DNA of 64,000 bases, from the NCBI GenBank assembly GCA_950295325.1, contig OX485803.1, positions 49,987,554 through 50,051,553 on the forward strand. Direction: 5' to 3'. Made by a program: the position numbers and the translations under genes. The stretch is from Polytrichum commune (lineage: Eukaryota; Streptophyta; Polytrichopsida; Polytrichales; Polytrichaceae). The notes below the pieces were generated by a model. It saw nothing but the letters and a program-made list of their open reading frames with translations. It did not search any database and was not told the origin of the DNA. Below, piece after piece: positions 13,603 through 23,285 of this stretch (the first letter of the stretch is position 1; every line of letters starts with the position of its first letter).

Positions 13603-14130
13603 CTATGAATGGGCATAAAAACCCACAAGCTCATCGACCTCCATCCTGGAGAGTGAAGGATCCTTAGTGTCAATAAGCCATAGTAGGTGTTCAAAGAACA
13701 CCACCTCACAAGCAATGGCCAGCCCTCCCTTGTGCTCAAAACCATATTCCTCCGCTGATTTGTCCAGCAACACCCGAAACACAGGGTGGTTCAGGATCTG
13801 TGCGTTGATGACGAATCGGCGGCGCTCTTCGCCCACATACACAACCAAATAACCCTCCGGCACGTCATCCGGTGCAGAGTCATCACTGCAGTCGTCAGAA
13901 TCAAGGTCGCTGTTGTTCGCCAGCCTGCCCGACTTTCCGAAGGATGATCCACGCCTCATCGAACCGCCCACAAAGTTCGAACCCCTGTGAGAGCTGCCTC
14001 CCGTTGGTGGTGTAATAGTTTGTGAATCGTCGTGATGGAGGTTGTGGTAATTCAAATTCGATGCCGAGATGCTGTGCTGGAGCTTTCGCAGAGCCCTCTG
14101 CATCTTCTCAGACACTCCTCTGTTCGGCAT
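13603..14130 (-). CDS. SAUR-family auxin-responsive protein
   Basis: The 175-residue product carries a SAUR domain at about residues 89-154. It begins DVPEGYLVVYVG, followed by EERRRFVI, the NHPVFRVLLDKS helix, AEEYGF, a GGLAIAC turn and FEHLLWLID. The match to the family consensus is closer than in the first gene, for example NHPVF in place of TNSVF. The N-terminal half is basic, then Ser/Gly/Asp-rich with an acidic SDLDSDDCSDDSAPDD stretch before the domain. I chose the ATG at 14130 (MPNRG...); an in-frame ATG at 14175 would add 15 residues. The coding region is intronless. The domain sequences of the two genes differ at many positions, so this is an old duplication or two separate family members, not a recent tandem copy. 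Confidence 0.92.
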   Translation of the reverse strand: MPNRGVSEKMQRALRKLQHSISASNLNYHNLHHDDSQTITPPTGGSSHRGSNFVGGSMRRGSSFGKSGRLANNSDLDSDDCSDDSAPDDVPEGYLVVYVGEERRRFVINAQILNHPVFRVLLDKSAEEYGFEHKGGLAIACEVVFFEHLLWLIDTKDPSLSRMEVDELVGFYAHS

Positions 14131-16500
14131 GGCAATAATGTATGTGTGGGACTTTGCTTGATGTGCAAACCCCAAAGCCTCCGTCAGGACGCCAGAATGC
14201 TGTAGGATCTATTATAGAGTATGGGGAAGAGTAAGGTCTAAGCGCAGGAAGGGTATGGCGAAGGTTATTGCTTGCATAGTGCACGTGGAAGCCGAGGTTC
14301 GTGAAACCCGACGTTGCGTATGAAGATATGCTGTTGATGTTGGGCCTTCATGGAGAAAGATTGGGAAGATGGGAATTGTAGCCAAGCGTCCGATTATGTC
14401 ACCATGAAAAAACCTGCACGTGCACAGATAGCAACCCCGTTAGAGTTACCTCATAAAAGAACTCTTACTACCTGCCCTTGAATTCTACGAAAGCTTGTTG
14501 AAAAACGAAGCCAGATACGAGCCCTATTCTCACACCGGAGTAGATATATCTGGTGACCTTCAGAATGCCTTGAGTGTGGATGACCTACAAATACTGTTCT
14601 AAACTACAAGGACTGCAGTCGGCAGACTTGTTTCCTTGGCCCCAAAAAATTCAGATTCTACATTAAGCATGCCAAGTGATATGTGGGCTTGCAGACTCGA
14701 CAAATTATGTTCAATGAAACTATATATAGGAAGAGTAGTTGGTGAGAAACCACAACCGCCGCGAGGGCATATGCTCAGAGACACACCATCTACCAACGAG
14801 ATGCCACAGCTAGTACTCCGAACAAAAGGAAGTCGGAGGATACCAAGGGTGACAAGGTAATTGACAAGAAAGAGGAACGGACAATGTAGATCTCAAGGCA
14901 ATAGTTACATTCTCCTGTAGAAACCTATACACGACTGATCAGATTCAGAAGATCTCACATATCTCGAATTGACAGTAACCAAAGAAGCTCAAGACGATAA
15001 AAAAACCAACCGAAATTCAATCGAAGTTTCGCCACAAGCAACGATGCAGGAGGGTTGGAAACCTTACAAGACTTTAAACGGAATGCTGGTCAACACAAGT
15101 AGATGCGTGAGATAAAGACTTGATTTCAGAATGCTTGAGATAAGACACGGCACTCAGCCATCAACAATAAGAACTTCGGATTGCGTATGAAGCCTCTCGA
15201 CTAATGACTGATAGAAGGCTAAGATAACGAGGGTAAACTATTATTGGGGAAGGATAAGACAAGCGTGGAGGAAGGGAATATTCCACCTGCTAAAAAACAA
15301 CAAAAAGAGGACCACTGCAAGTGAAAGAAAAACTCAAGGATCTCCGCCAAACCCCAGGAGAGCGACCAACCAACCAACCTAGCGCATGCCGGGCTTCATG
15401 CCACTCAAATCTGCTGTCAACCTTGTTGTCACCCTCAGACAAACTGTTCCAATGCTGTGAGGATGAGAGAGCCTGATCTTAAGCGGATCCACAACTACAA
15501 GAAACAATAAGTTTCAACAAAGAATGCCAGCAACCAATGAATCCGTATTCACCTTCCAGATTGCGCTTCGTCCTCCTCGACCAAGCTCAGCCGCCCTCTC
15601 TCACAATTTCGATGCCGAAGTTTCCTACGCCAAACCCTCTCAACCCAAGATTACTGCCCAGGAGGAAACCTCTTTACCTAAGCTCCCTCTCCCAACACTG
15701 ATCTGCTCCACCGTACCACGGATCTCGCAACGCTTGTTCTTGCAGTTACAAACAACACAAATAAAACCCAACGCGCATCTTCTACAGGGAACCGACACGA
15801 CCAACTCTTTGCACACTCCGTCACTCCACTCAACTCAACTCCGCTGCTAGCTGTGAGTTCCAATTTCTATCTCAACTGAGGGCACCTGATGCGCTTTCCC
15901 CAGAAGGTGTCGTATGTTTCTTCGCAACCAAAAGAGATGTGTGACTGTGGCGCCTGGGGTGGGTTCGCATGGGAGCTTGGATTTTTGGATGCTTCTGAGC
16001 GTCGCCGAAAGGCAGGTGAGTAAAAGTTAATTGAAAAGGCGTTCAAGTAATTGTGGTGACTCGGAGTATGGAAAATAGGAATGGCAGGAGGCGATCGTCG
16101 AGGTGGATAAAGAGGTGGTGGAGAATATTGGGAACCGCGACGACGGGGCTTACATGCACGGAGACATAGAGGTTGCAGGCGGGCGGGAAGCCATTGGAGG
16201 AGACCCCAGCAAGGACCTTATTGCTTAGCCCTTCCACTTCCTACCGATCCAAAAGTGGCTCCCACCAACCCACAAATCAACAAGGTCGCAAACACAACCT
16301 TCCGATCGGCGCTGCACTGCACCTTCCTCCCTCGATCTGCGCGCGGCTCGCTTGCCGATCGAGGAGTATCTCGCGGCTTTGGTGCGATGAATGCACCTGA
16401 CGAAACCCTTTTCACACGTTGACTTGGATCCATGGAAACTTGTAAGGATGTATAATCTTAATTTACCCATTTCGGCTTCAGGGTCTCCTCTGTCTTAGGC
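14131..16500. other. Probable leader and promoter region of the second SAUR gene
   Basis: This lies upstream of the minus-strand SAUR gene and is of mixed composition, with no recognisable coding domain on either strand. It remains free of the AT-rich dispersed repeats until about 16.5 kb. It includes the TATA and auxin-response candidates listed separately. Confidence 0.45.
14720..14783 (-). promoter_or_regulatory. Candidate TATA box and auxin-response element for the second SAUR gene
   Basis: CTATATATAG lies at 14720-14729, and on the minus strand a TGTCTC hexamer (GAGACA on the plus strand) lies at 14778-14783, about 50 bases upstream of it. TGTCTC is the established core bound by auxin response factors, and SAUR genes are classic auxin targets. 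This arrangement would give a leader of roughly 560-570 bases. A single hexamer occurs easily by chance, so the assignment is tentative. Confidence 0.35.
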
Positions 16501-18700
16501 TGGGCACATGGCTAGGGCTTCCACAGCCCGGGTGGGCCTTAAACGACATGGCTCACAACAATTAAAAGAAAAAAGTGAAAAAAAATTGAACGCAATAGTA
16601 TATAATTGCGGTGAAAACGCCTACTTTTATCATAGGATGAAACACATGTAGTATGTTTATTACACGATGGCTTGCCTTGGCTGCAACATGGATTTGAATG
16701 CACATCGGTCGTTGTCCAATTGGTTGCTCAGCCTCCCAAATGGTTGCATGTAGTTGAAGCAGCTCATTTTTGGGCCATATGCCCAAGCCTTCTGTATGGG
16801 TTGGCCTTGCCTCCCTGCTTTGGCCCGCTTGTCTTTTCAATTTTAGGAAGGGATTTATTTGTTCATGTAACACTACTCAATCATCTAGGTCAGTTTGTTG
16901 GATTCTTAAACAAAGTACTGTTATTTATGTAGGCACCACAAACAAAGTTTGAAATATTCAATTATTCATAGAATTAATTATGAAACCTTGGAGATTTCCA
17001 TAACCAACTGCGAGTTTAGCCTAACATCATAGCGATAGCAATTTGCAAGTAAAAAGTTGTAGATTCTCAACATATAATCACCCAATCTTAATGGAACTCA
17101 AGGAGATGTTGATTAATGACATATACACATGTTGATGATTGGAAAGATGGTTGGAGATGTTCTTTGCACCATTCACATGAAGCGTTGTGTATCCTTGCAA
17201 TATTGGAAACAATATTCATAGCAATGTTATTCACTATTCATATTGACACTATTCGTAATATGTATTCTATTCATACCGTTATTATTCACTATTCATATTG
17301 GCGTCAGTTTCTTCCCATAATCTAACTTTCTTCCGATGAACGCAAACCAGTGCAGGCCCTATCGGATGCTAAAATAAAGAATTCAAACTCAACCATACGG
17401 TTTGGGTCATGTTATGTCACGGTAAGTTTCTCGAGCATCGATGCACCACTAAATGAGTTATCTACTTGAGAGTCGTCTCTTCTTCCTCGTTATGTGCAAC
17501 TATCCACTTGTTGAATTTGAAGGTCACCTACTTACTTCCAAGTGGTGTTATCTCCCCGTGGTTATCGATGTTCATGGTTAACTTGGGCCCATCGACCTTG
17601 CAAAGTTGTCAAACTATGAAATCACCATTTGTCTACCTTCCTTAATTGTTTGTTGGGTTCATTTCTCAATCATCTACTAGGAAGTCACGCGTCAGTAAAT
17701 AATCTACTTGGGAGTCATTCACTTCCACTCATTATGGGCAACTATCCACATGTTGGTTCAAGTTCGCCTACAAGTGGCGTTTCCATAATATCATTAAGAG
17801 CAAGTATACTTGTAATTGTCATGGGACTGTTCATGCAACCATCCATTGAATTTGGATTCGGAGCCTACTAATGAAAAGATGAGCCTTGCACTTCTTAATG
17901 ACATTATAATTCTTCAAGGGACTAATGATTTGACATTGGCATGGTATTGAACTACCTCTAGCATAGGAGTCCGCTAAAGCATAGTTTATGTTCCACAAAT
18001 TGTATTTGACATTCAACTTCTAATCCAAGGTGTCACATAATGTTTAAAACAAATAATTGAATGTCTAATGACATATACATTTTACTCTAAAGTGTCACCT
18101 CAATGTCACGTGCCTAGTAGTACATGTCATTTCAATTTCTAATGCATCAATTGACGTGTAAACGTTCATAGGTCACACTAGGTGTCAACTTCTTAATTAT
18201 GCATGTCAAACTGACGTGCATTTTTGTTTGTGCAAGTTTTTGCATGCAGCCGTGGAGTCCACCAACAACATCATTCCCACATGATATGTCCACAAAGCAA
18301 CATTTATACAAATATGCCATTAGCAGGAGGTGCAGGTGTATTGAAAACATACTTGTCAATTGTGGATCACTCGGGTGACATCAAATATCTTATTATGATA
18401 GTAGGTTCATCAAAGCTTGTTGGTGGGATATATCAACAAGCAATTGAGCCATTCAATTTAGTTCCCAGTGTGGTGCTGGAGTTTGCACTAAAAATATTCT
18501 ACACATGCATAACATTACTTATGTGATAAGTTGTGTTCAACTACCCTAACTACGAATTCAATACGAAGCAATTGGATTTTGTCATTTGGAATCTTTATGG
18601 GCCCATGAACATAGCTCATCACTCAAGTAATGTTATGTGAGCAATGCAATTCATAAAATATTCAAGTACTGCTTATTTTTGCTTTGCTAACATCTCATAC
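16500..18700. other. Repeat-rich region without a supported gene
   Basis: Base composition drops back to AT-rich. A segment at 17175-17410 recurs as a diverged copy at 23085-23285, and weaker fragments occur near 30130-30215. No coding domain is recognised on either strand. Confidence 0.5.
17175..17410 (+). repeat. Dispersed repeat shared with 23085-23285
   Basis: Both copies contain ATTATTCA-rich runs followed by GGCGTCA-TTTCTTCCCAT and then a GC-TA-rich tail with matching blocks in the same order. The element class is unknown. A partial third match occurs near 30130-30215. Confidence 0.5.
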
Positions 18701-18940
18701 CAGAAGAAGAAGAACTCCGGTCCTGGCTAGGGGGCCGGAGTGAATAAAGTGTATGTTCGTAGGACATCCGTGGCCATACCCCAGGGTAGTGGTGTTGGAT
18801 GTAATACTACTTCACCCTTTGCAGGGAGTAGACACCTTGAGACTCGAGAGTCAAATCAGGAAGCCGTAAGTTCAATATTAGCAACTAATGGTTTTACCGG
18901 GTAACGGGAGGGGAAGGAGGGTGTGTTGGGTTCATAAGAT

Positions 18941-19864
18941 TTAAATATGATTTTGTAAGTTTGTGATGGGTTGTCTATTTTCTATCCGTCTTTTATGGAT
19001 TAATATTGAGTGTGCGTATTGTATGGCGATTATATTGATTTGTTTGAATGCGCTCCTAATTTGTAATGTAGGGAGTTTAAGCTTTGTTTCGAGTTCATTC
19101 ATCGAGGGGATGTGAGTTGTGGCTCTGGCACCTAATGCTAGTACTATAAGTGGAGCTATGTTCCAGCCTCTTGCTATGATATTGTTGATGAGTGGTTGAT
19201 ATTTTATAATTTTCCGCTCTCTTGTTTCAGCAAAGAACCTGCCATTGCAGTATGTGAATTCAATGAATTGCATAGTAATTGTTGGTGTAGGTGCTTCTGG
19301 TGGTGGGGAGTTGTATGGGTGGCCTAAGATGCATATCATGTCGGGTTTGAGCCTAGCGTTACAGTGGCATCTTTGGGTGTCACATGTGTATGGTAGTAAC
19401 CATGTTGGTACTGTGTTTTCTTGGGGTAGTTCATTGTATGTGTCTGCATTCATAAGTATGTAATGTCTTGTTACTTTGTTTGAGACGAGAAGTTTTCGTA
19501 TTTCCCATACCGCTTTGTTATGTCTATTTGTTATAAGCGCGTGGATGTGTTGTTGTTTGCATTTTAGGAGTACATGTAGCCATGTGTTTGCTTCTAGTGA
19601 GTTACATATAGGACATGTATTGGATGGGTATGTGTTTCTACCAAAGAAAAGTTGTTTCCGAGCATGTCCCATATATTGTCCGGTTCGGAATTTTACTAGG
19701 CATGTTTTTTGTTTATCTGTGATGACTGGGTTGTTCCAGAAGTCATTTGATAATGCTTTGTCGATATCTTTGTTGTCTAGCCATTTGTGTAATCGGTGTG
19801 TTTGGGTTGCTATGAGGGCTAGGTTATGCTTTTTGTCATATTTAATGATGTATTTACCAAGGTG
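18941..19864 (-). pseudogene. Zinc knuckle and PD-(D/E)XK-like C-terminus of the retroelement
   Basis: Reading continues in frame with RNase H. A CLVKFRTGQY...CPICNSLEANTWLHVLLKC block fits the zf-RVT zinc-binding motif that follows RNase H in many non-LTR elements. A second cysteine cluster (CDTQRCHC) leads into ARLKPDM, then a hydrophobic strand with FIEFTYC, then a K--KY helix and a GWN-APLIVLALGAR strand. KPD, IEF and the later Lys match the spacing of PD-(D/E)XK nuclease folds, including the restriction-like endonucleases of site-specific non-LTR elements. The zinc knuckle is secure; the nuclease call is an inference from the motif pattern. The frame ends at a normal stop at 18941. Confidence 0.6.
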
Positions 19865-20520
19865 TCAAATGGGTCCTTTGTCTGGTGTTTCTTGCATTGA
19901 GTGCCACCAACCTTTTTGAAGGTAGTATGGCGTGGGGTGTACATGTTCATATGTTGTTATGGCATCTCTATGGTCATATTCACATCCCATTTTGGCTAAT
20001 TTGTCCGCTTGTTCGTTGCCACTTATATTCGTGTGGGTTTTGACTTTATGTAGTGTGGTGGTTTGTGTACGGGATTGTAACATCGTAAATATAGATTCAA
20101 GTATTTTCCTGTTTGGGTGATTGTTGTGTGAGGTTGGGTGTTTTGTTTGTGTGTTTAGGAGGTATAAAACATTAAGATAGTATGTGAAAATATGTGCTGG
20201 TTCATTTCGGTATGTAGTGGTGAGGAGACATAGAGTGTGATGGATAGCCATCAGTTCTGCTCGTAGTATATTTTGGAGTCCTGGTAGTCTTTCTGCAATT
20301 TTAAGGTTTTTAAAAGGGTTATATATACCATATCCTGTCTTTTCTCGTCTCCGGTGTTCTTGGGTTATTTCTTTGGATGGTATAAACGACCCATCGGTAT
20401 AATAACAAAATTGCGGTGGGTATGTGAGGGGTAGGCATATGTCATGGTTTGTGATTGGTGGGATATTGGTAGTTTGGGTCGTGGGTGGGGGGGGTGCATA
20501 TGTGAGTTGAGACTAGTTCT
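19865..20520 (-). pseudogene. RNase H domain of the retroelement
   Basis: The frame reads FCYYTDGSF (first catalytic Asp at 20393-20395), then RAELMAI (Glu at 20255-20257), then HIFTYYLNVLYLL, then GNEQADKLAKMG (last Asp at 20003-20005). This is the order of a type I RNase H as found in non-LTR retrotransposons. The third catalytic position, normally within a TDS-like triplet before the helix, reads TYY here, so one metal ligand is lost. A TGA at 19865-19867 separates it from the next part, but the frame is unchanged, showing that both belonged to one protein. A TAG lies at 20513-20515 just upstream. Confidence 0.75.
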
Positions 20521-20685
20521 TACTACGGTTTACTGAGGTGTTTATTGGTGTGGGTGGTGCGGTTGTGTTAAATATAGTGGGTATTTGTAAAGATTTGCCA
20601 ATAATGTTCATGCAACATGCGTATCATGTTGGTCCGATGGACGTGGTTTTGTGGTGTATACACAATATCCTAATGTCCCAGCTTT

Positions 20686-21290
20686 CTATTCGAGGTTCAA
20701 TTTGTAGTTCTGGTGGTATCGTGGGTTCATCATATGTAATGGTGTCCGCTTTAAAGTGTGTGAGTCCGGGAAAGGACCTTCATGGGGGTTGAGGTTATGA
20801 TACCAATTTGGATCAGTTGTTATAAGTATTGTAATTGTGTCTAGGTTGTTTTTGGTTGCAAGTCTTGCCCAGTGGAGGGTTTGTTGGGTGTCATTTTCTG
20901 TATGTGGGTGGGCATACCCATTACCTGTCCATTTATGTTGGAATGCCGTTCCTATTGACCCGAAAACTTTGTATCGGGAGAATGTGGAGGAAAACTGTCT
21001 TAGCTTGATAGGGCATGTGACTAGTGATGAGAAGTATGAGTGTGTGATGTGGAAGGAGTCGATGATATGTTCAAGGATGACATTTGGGAGTGTATATCGT
21101 GAGAGTTTGAGGGGGTCATTTTTGGGCATTCTATATTTGTATCGTTGGTATAACCATACAACTTCTTTTTCGAATGATTATATGGGGGTTTCTAGATTGT
21201 GTGGTTTGCTTAATGCATTTTGGTATTGTTCCCATAACCATTGCAATCTTTGTTCGGGGATGGTAATTAAGTGGCGGCCGTCATTGTCGT
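20686..21290 (-). pseudogene. Methyltransferase-like N-terminal part of the retroelement ORF
   Basis: After a stop at 21178-21180 the frame stays open from 21177 to the frameshift near 20745. The centre reads FGSIGTAFQHKW, then YAHPHTEND, then an alternating hydrophobic stretch ending TDPNWYH, then a Pro/Gly turn and a DTITYDEP block once the frameshift is allowed for. This order (FGS-G, an NPPF-like loop, a hydrophobic strand ending near PxW) resembles the catalytic region of PCIF1-type and other N6-adenine methyltransferases. The expected NPPF or DPPY loop would here be HPHT, so this copy should be inactive. The family assignment is my inference from motif order and could be wrong; an unrelated domain specific to this element is the alternative. 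Confidence 0.4.
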
Positions 21291-21474
21291 AGATGTGTGA
21301 TACACCATGTTGGCTTTGGATGGTATTTTGAGTGCAGGCGAATGCCCCCCTCCCCCCAGAGAGAGAGAGAGGAACTCTAGCCCAAAAGGCCAACGTGAAT
21401 GAAGAGTTTGTTGCTCCCCCCCTGGCACATATCAATATCCGAATAAAAAATTCATAAAAGGTCTCAACATCCAA

Positions 21475-21642
21475 CATAATATTATTCAAATCCATAACAT
21501 TGTTTTGTGGGACTGACAATATTCCACGTAGTATTCCCGATTATTCCCCCACATTTACACTGAATGTGGGGAATATCCAGGAATACTACGTGGAATATCG
21601 TCACTCCCACATAACAATGTTATGAATTTGAATAATATTATG
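21475..21642. repeat. 168-bp near-perfect hairpin (foldback MITE or hairpin precursor)
   Basis: The left arm from 21475 and the right arm ending at 21642 are inverted copies over at least 62 bases with four mismatches by my count. The pairing then resumes near the loop with CCCCACATT against AATGTGGGG. Both outer ends read CATAATATTATT or its complement. It directly follows the retroelement's 5' side. A foldback transposon is the simplest reading, but a long hairpin like this could also be processed into small RNAs. Confidence 0.75.
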
Positions 21643-22419
21643 AAATTCAACTTAATACACATTACAAATCATAACCTCTAGACAAATATTCTTTTGTTCT
21701 TGTTTTTGGCTACCTAAATCATATATCGTTATGAATAATCGGGTGTTGGAGCATCACGGAGCCTTTACTTTTATTTTCTTTATTCATGGGCAAAATAACA
21801 AGAGCCACTTGGTGCATGGTTGTCGTGGTGGACCAAAGTGGACCCGGGTCGAGTACCTTAACTTATATTGCACTGACTGTGCATAGGTGAACCATTGTTG
21901 CAGATTACAAGGCTTTATTATATGCACACAAACTTATTTGCTTAAAATCGGCTCCAAAAGTGAATGACTGGCGTGTGTTATGATTCTCCCTCCACGACCC
22001 CAAAGGCCACTACTACATGTGAGTCATGATACGACTTATCCCAACTCATTAACACTAGAAGGAAAGCAGGGTTCTTGTGGTACACCTTTGAACACTAATA
22101 GGACACAAAATGGCCAAGCATGACATTTGCATTCCATTGAGGTCATTTATGTCAATTGTTGGTCATCTTATACTTGTCTTAATTTTGGACATGGCCACTT
22201 TCAAATTTTTATTTTTAACCACTAACAAATTGTATGTTATGATATGGTAATTTTTTGTTCATGTTAATTTTGAGTGGTAATTTCCTATCGGAGGATTTTG
22301 TTGGTAGAATTTAGTGTTGATTTTTATAAATTCAGTACTTATAGTTACCTCGTTCCAAAGCATGCTTAACATGGTGGTAGGCCTCCACCTACTACATAGA
22401 AGGCCACTATTTACCTTGA

Positions 22420-22665
22420 AATGCAAGGATTTATCATGTAAAGTACCTCTCATCCATTCAACAAATAAACTTGTCCCCTATAGGATTTTGGCGGGTTCAT
22501 CTCAAATGACTTGGACTATACTAATTTAGGGTCGTTAAACCTAAATATGGTGTCAAAATAACTAAAATAATAACATATGGATCATTTACTATTTGAATGA
22601 TTCTATGCTAGTAAAATGAAAGACATGCTTGTATGCGGTAATTCCCTCTCTCCCACCTTGGTAAA
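22420..22665. repeat. Dispersed repeat family 1 copy
   Basis: Starts with ACCTCTCATCCATTCAAC, has the CCCCTATAGGATTT and ATCTCAAATGACTTGGA blocks of the family, and ends near GTAATTCCCTCTCTCCC, which matches the terminus seen near 7070 and 59145. Confidence 0.5.
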
Positions 22666-23084
22666 TACTTAGGAAGGTGGCTTGCATCTAGATCTAGGAG
22701 ATCTCTAAAACTAAACAAAGATAGAACATGTCTTCATGGACATTCAATAATAAAAATGGAATACAGTGAGTAATCTTGAATGAGTAGTAAAAAATACAAC
22801 AATTTAGAAGAGGCATAATAGATCATTTTAAGAGGATCTCTAAACTAAACCAAGAAAGAATCATACCATTATTCATCCATGTGGGTCGGTTCCCTAACCA
22901 TAGAATATGTCAATTATATTCCACGAGCCCCTCAAACAACACGGAGAATATTCCTTTCCCTATTCACACATTCAAGTTGAACTTGGAAATTTGGGTGGAG
23001 TTATATTCCCAACATTATGCTCAGGAATTACTCTTCATACTAGGAATATTCAAAGGGGACATTGTTCATCCTAGTATTATTCCT

Positions 23085-23285
23085 TGATATTGCTATTCAT
23101 AGAGTCACCATCATTGAAAATACCACCACTATTCACAATATTCTTACTAATCAAACCGACATTATTCATTATTTGCGCCGGCGTCAATTTCTTCCCATGA
23201 AGGTATAGTGGAGGCCCATGTCATATGCTAAATATAGAATGAAACGCAACCATGTAGTTGAATAATGTTACGACATTACTCCGTG
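23085..23285 (+). repeat. Dispersed repeat, second copy of the 17.2-kb repeat
   Basis: Shares the ATTATTCATTATT, GGCGTCAATTTCTTCCCAT and GAGGCCCAT-type blocks of the copy at 17175-17410 in the same order. Confidence 0.5.

Larger units (their letters stand above)
18941..21290 (-). mobile_element. Decayed retroelement with methyltransferase-like, RNase H and endonuclease-like parts
   Basis: A single ancestral reading frame can be followed on the minus strand for about 2.3 kb. It is broken by at least four stops (TAA 21178-21180, TGA 20624-20626, TAG 20513-20515, TGA 19865-19867) and by one frameshift near 20745. In order it holds a segment that resembles an amino-methyltransferase, an RNase H domain, a zinc knuckle of the zf-RVT type and a PD-(D/E)XK-like C-terminus. 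No reverse transcriptase is visible, so the copy is probably 5'-truncated near 21.3 kb, as is common for non-LTR retrotransposons. A GAA-type microsatellite at 18702-18714 could mark the 3' end. Each stop could come from a C-to-T change (CGA, CAG or CAA codons). Confidence 0.7.

Noticed and set aside
18224-18526. 100-codon plus-strand frame near 18.2 kb
   Set aside because: No domain, surrounded by repeats, no supporting splice or start context.
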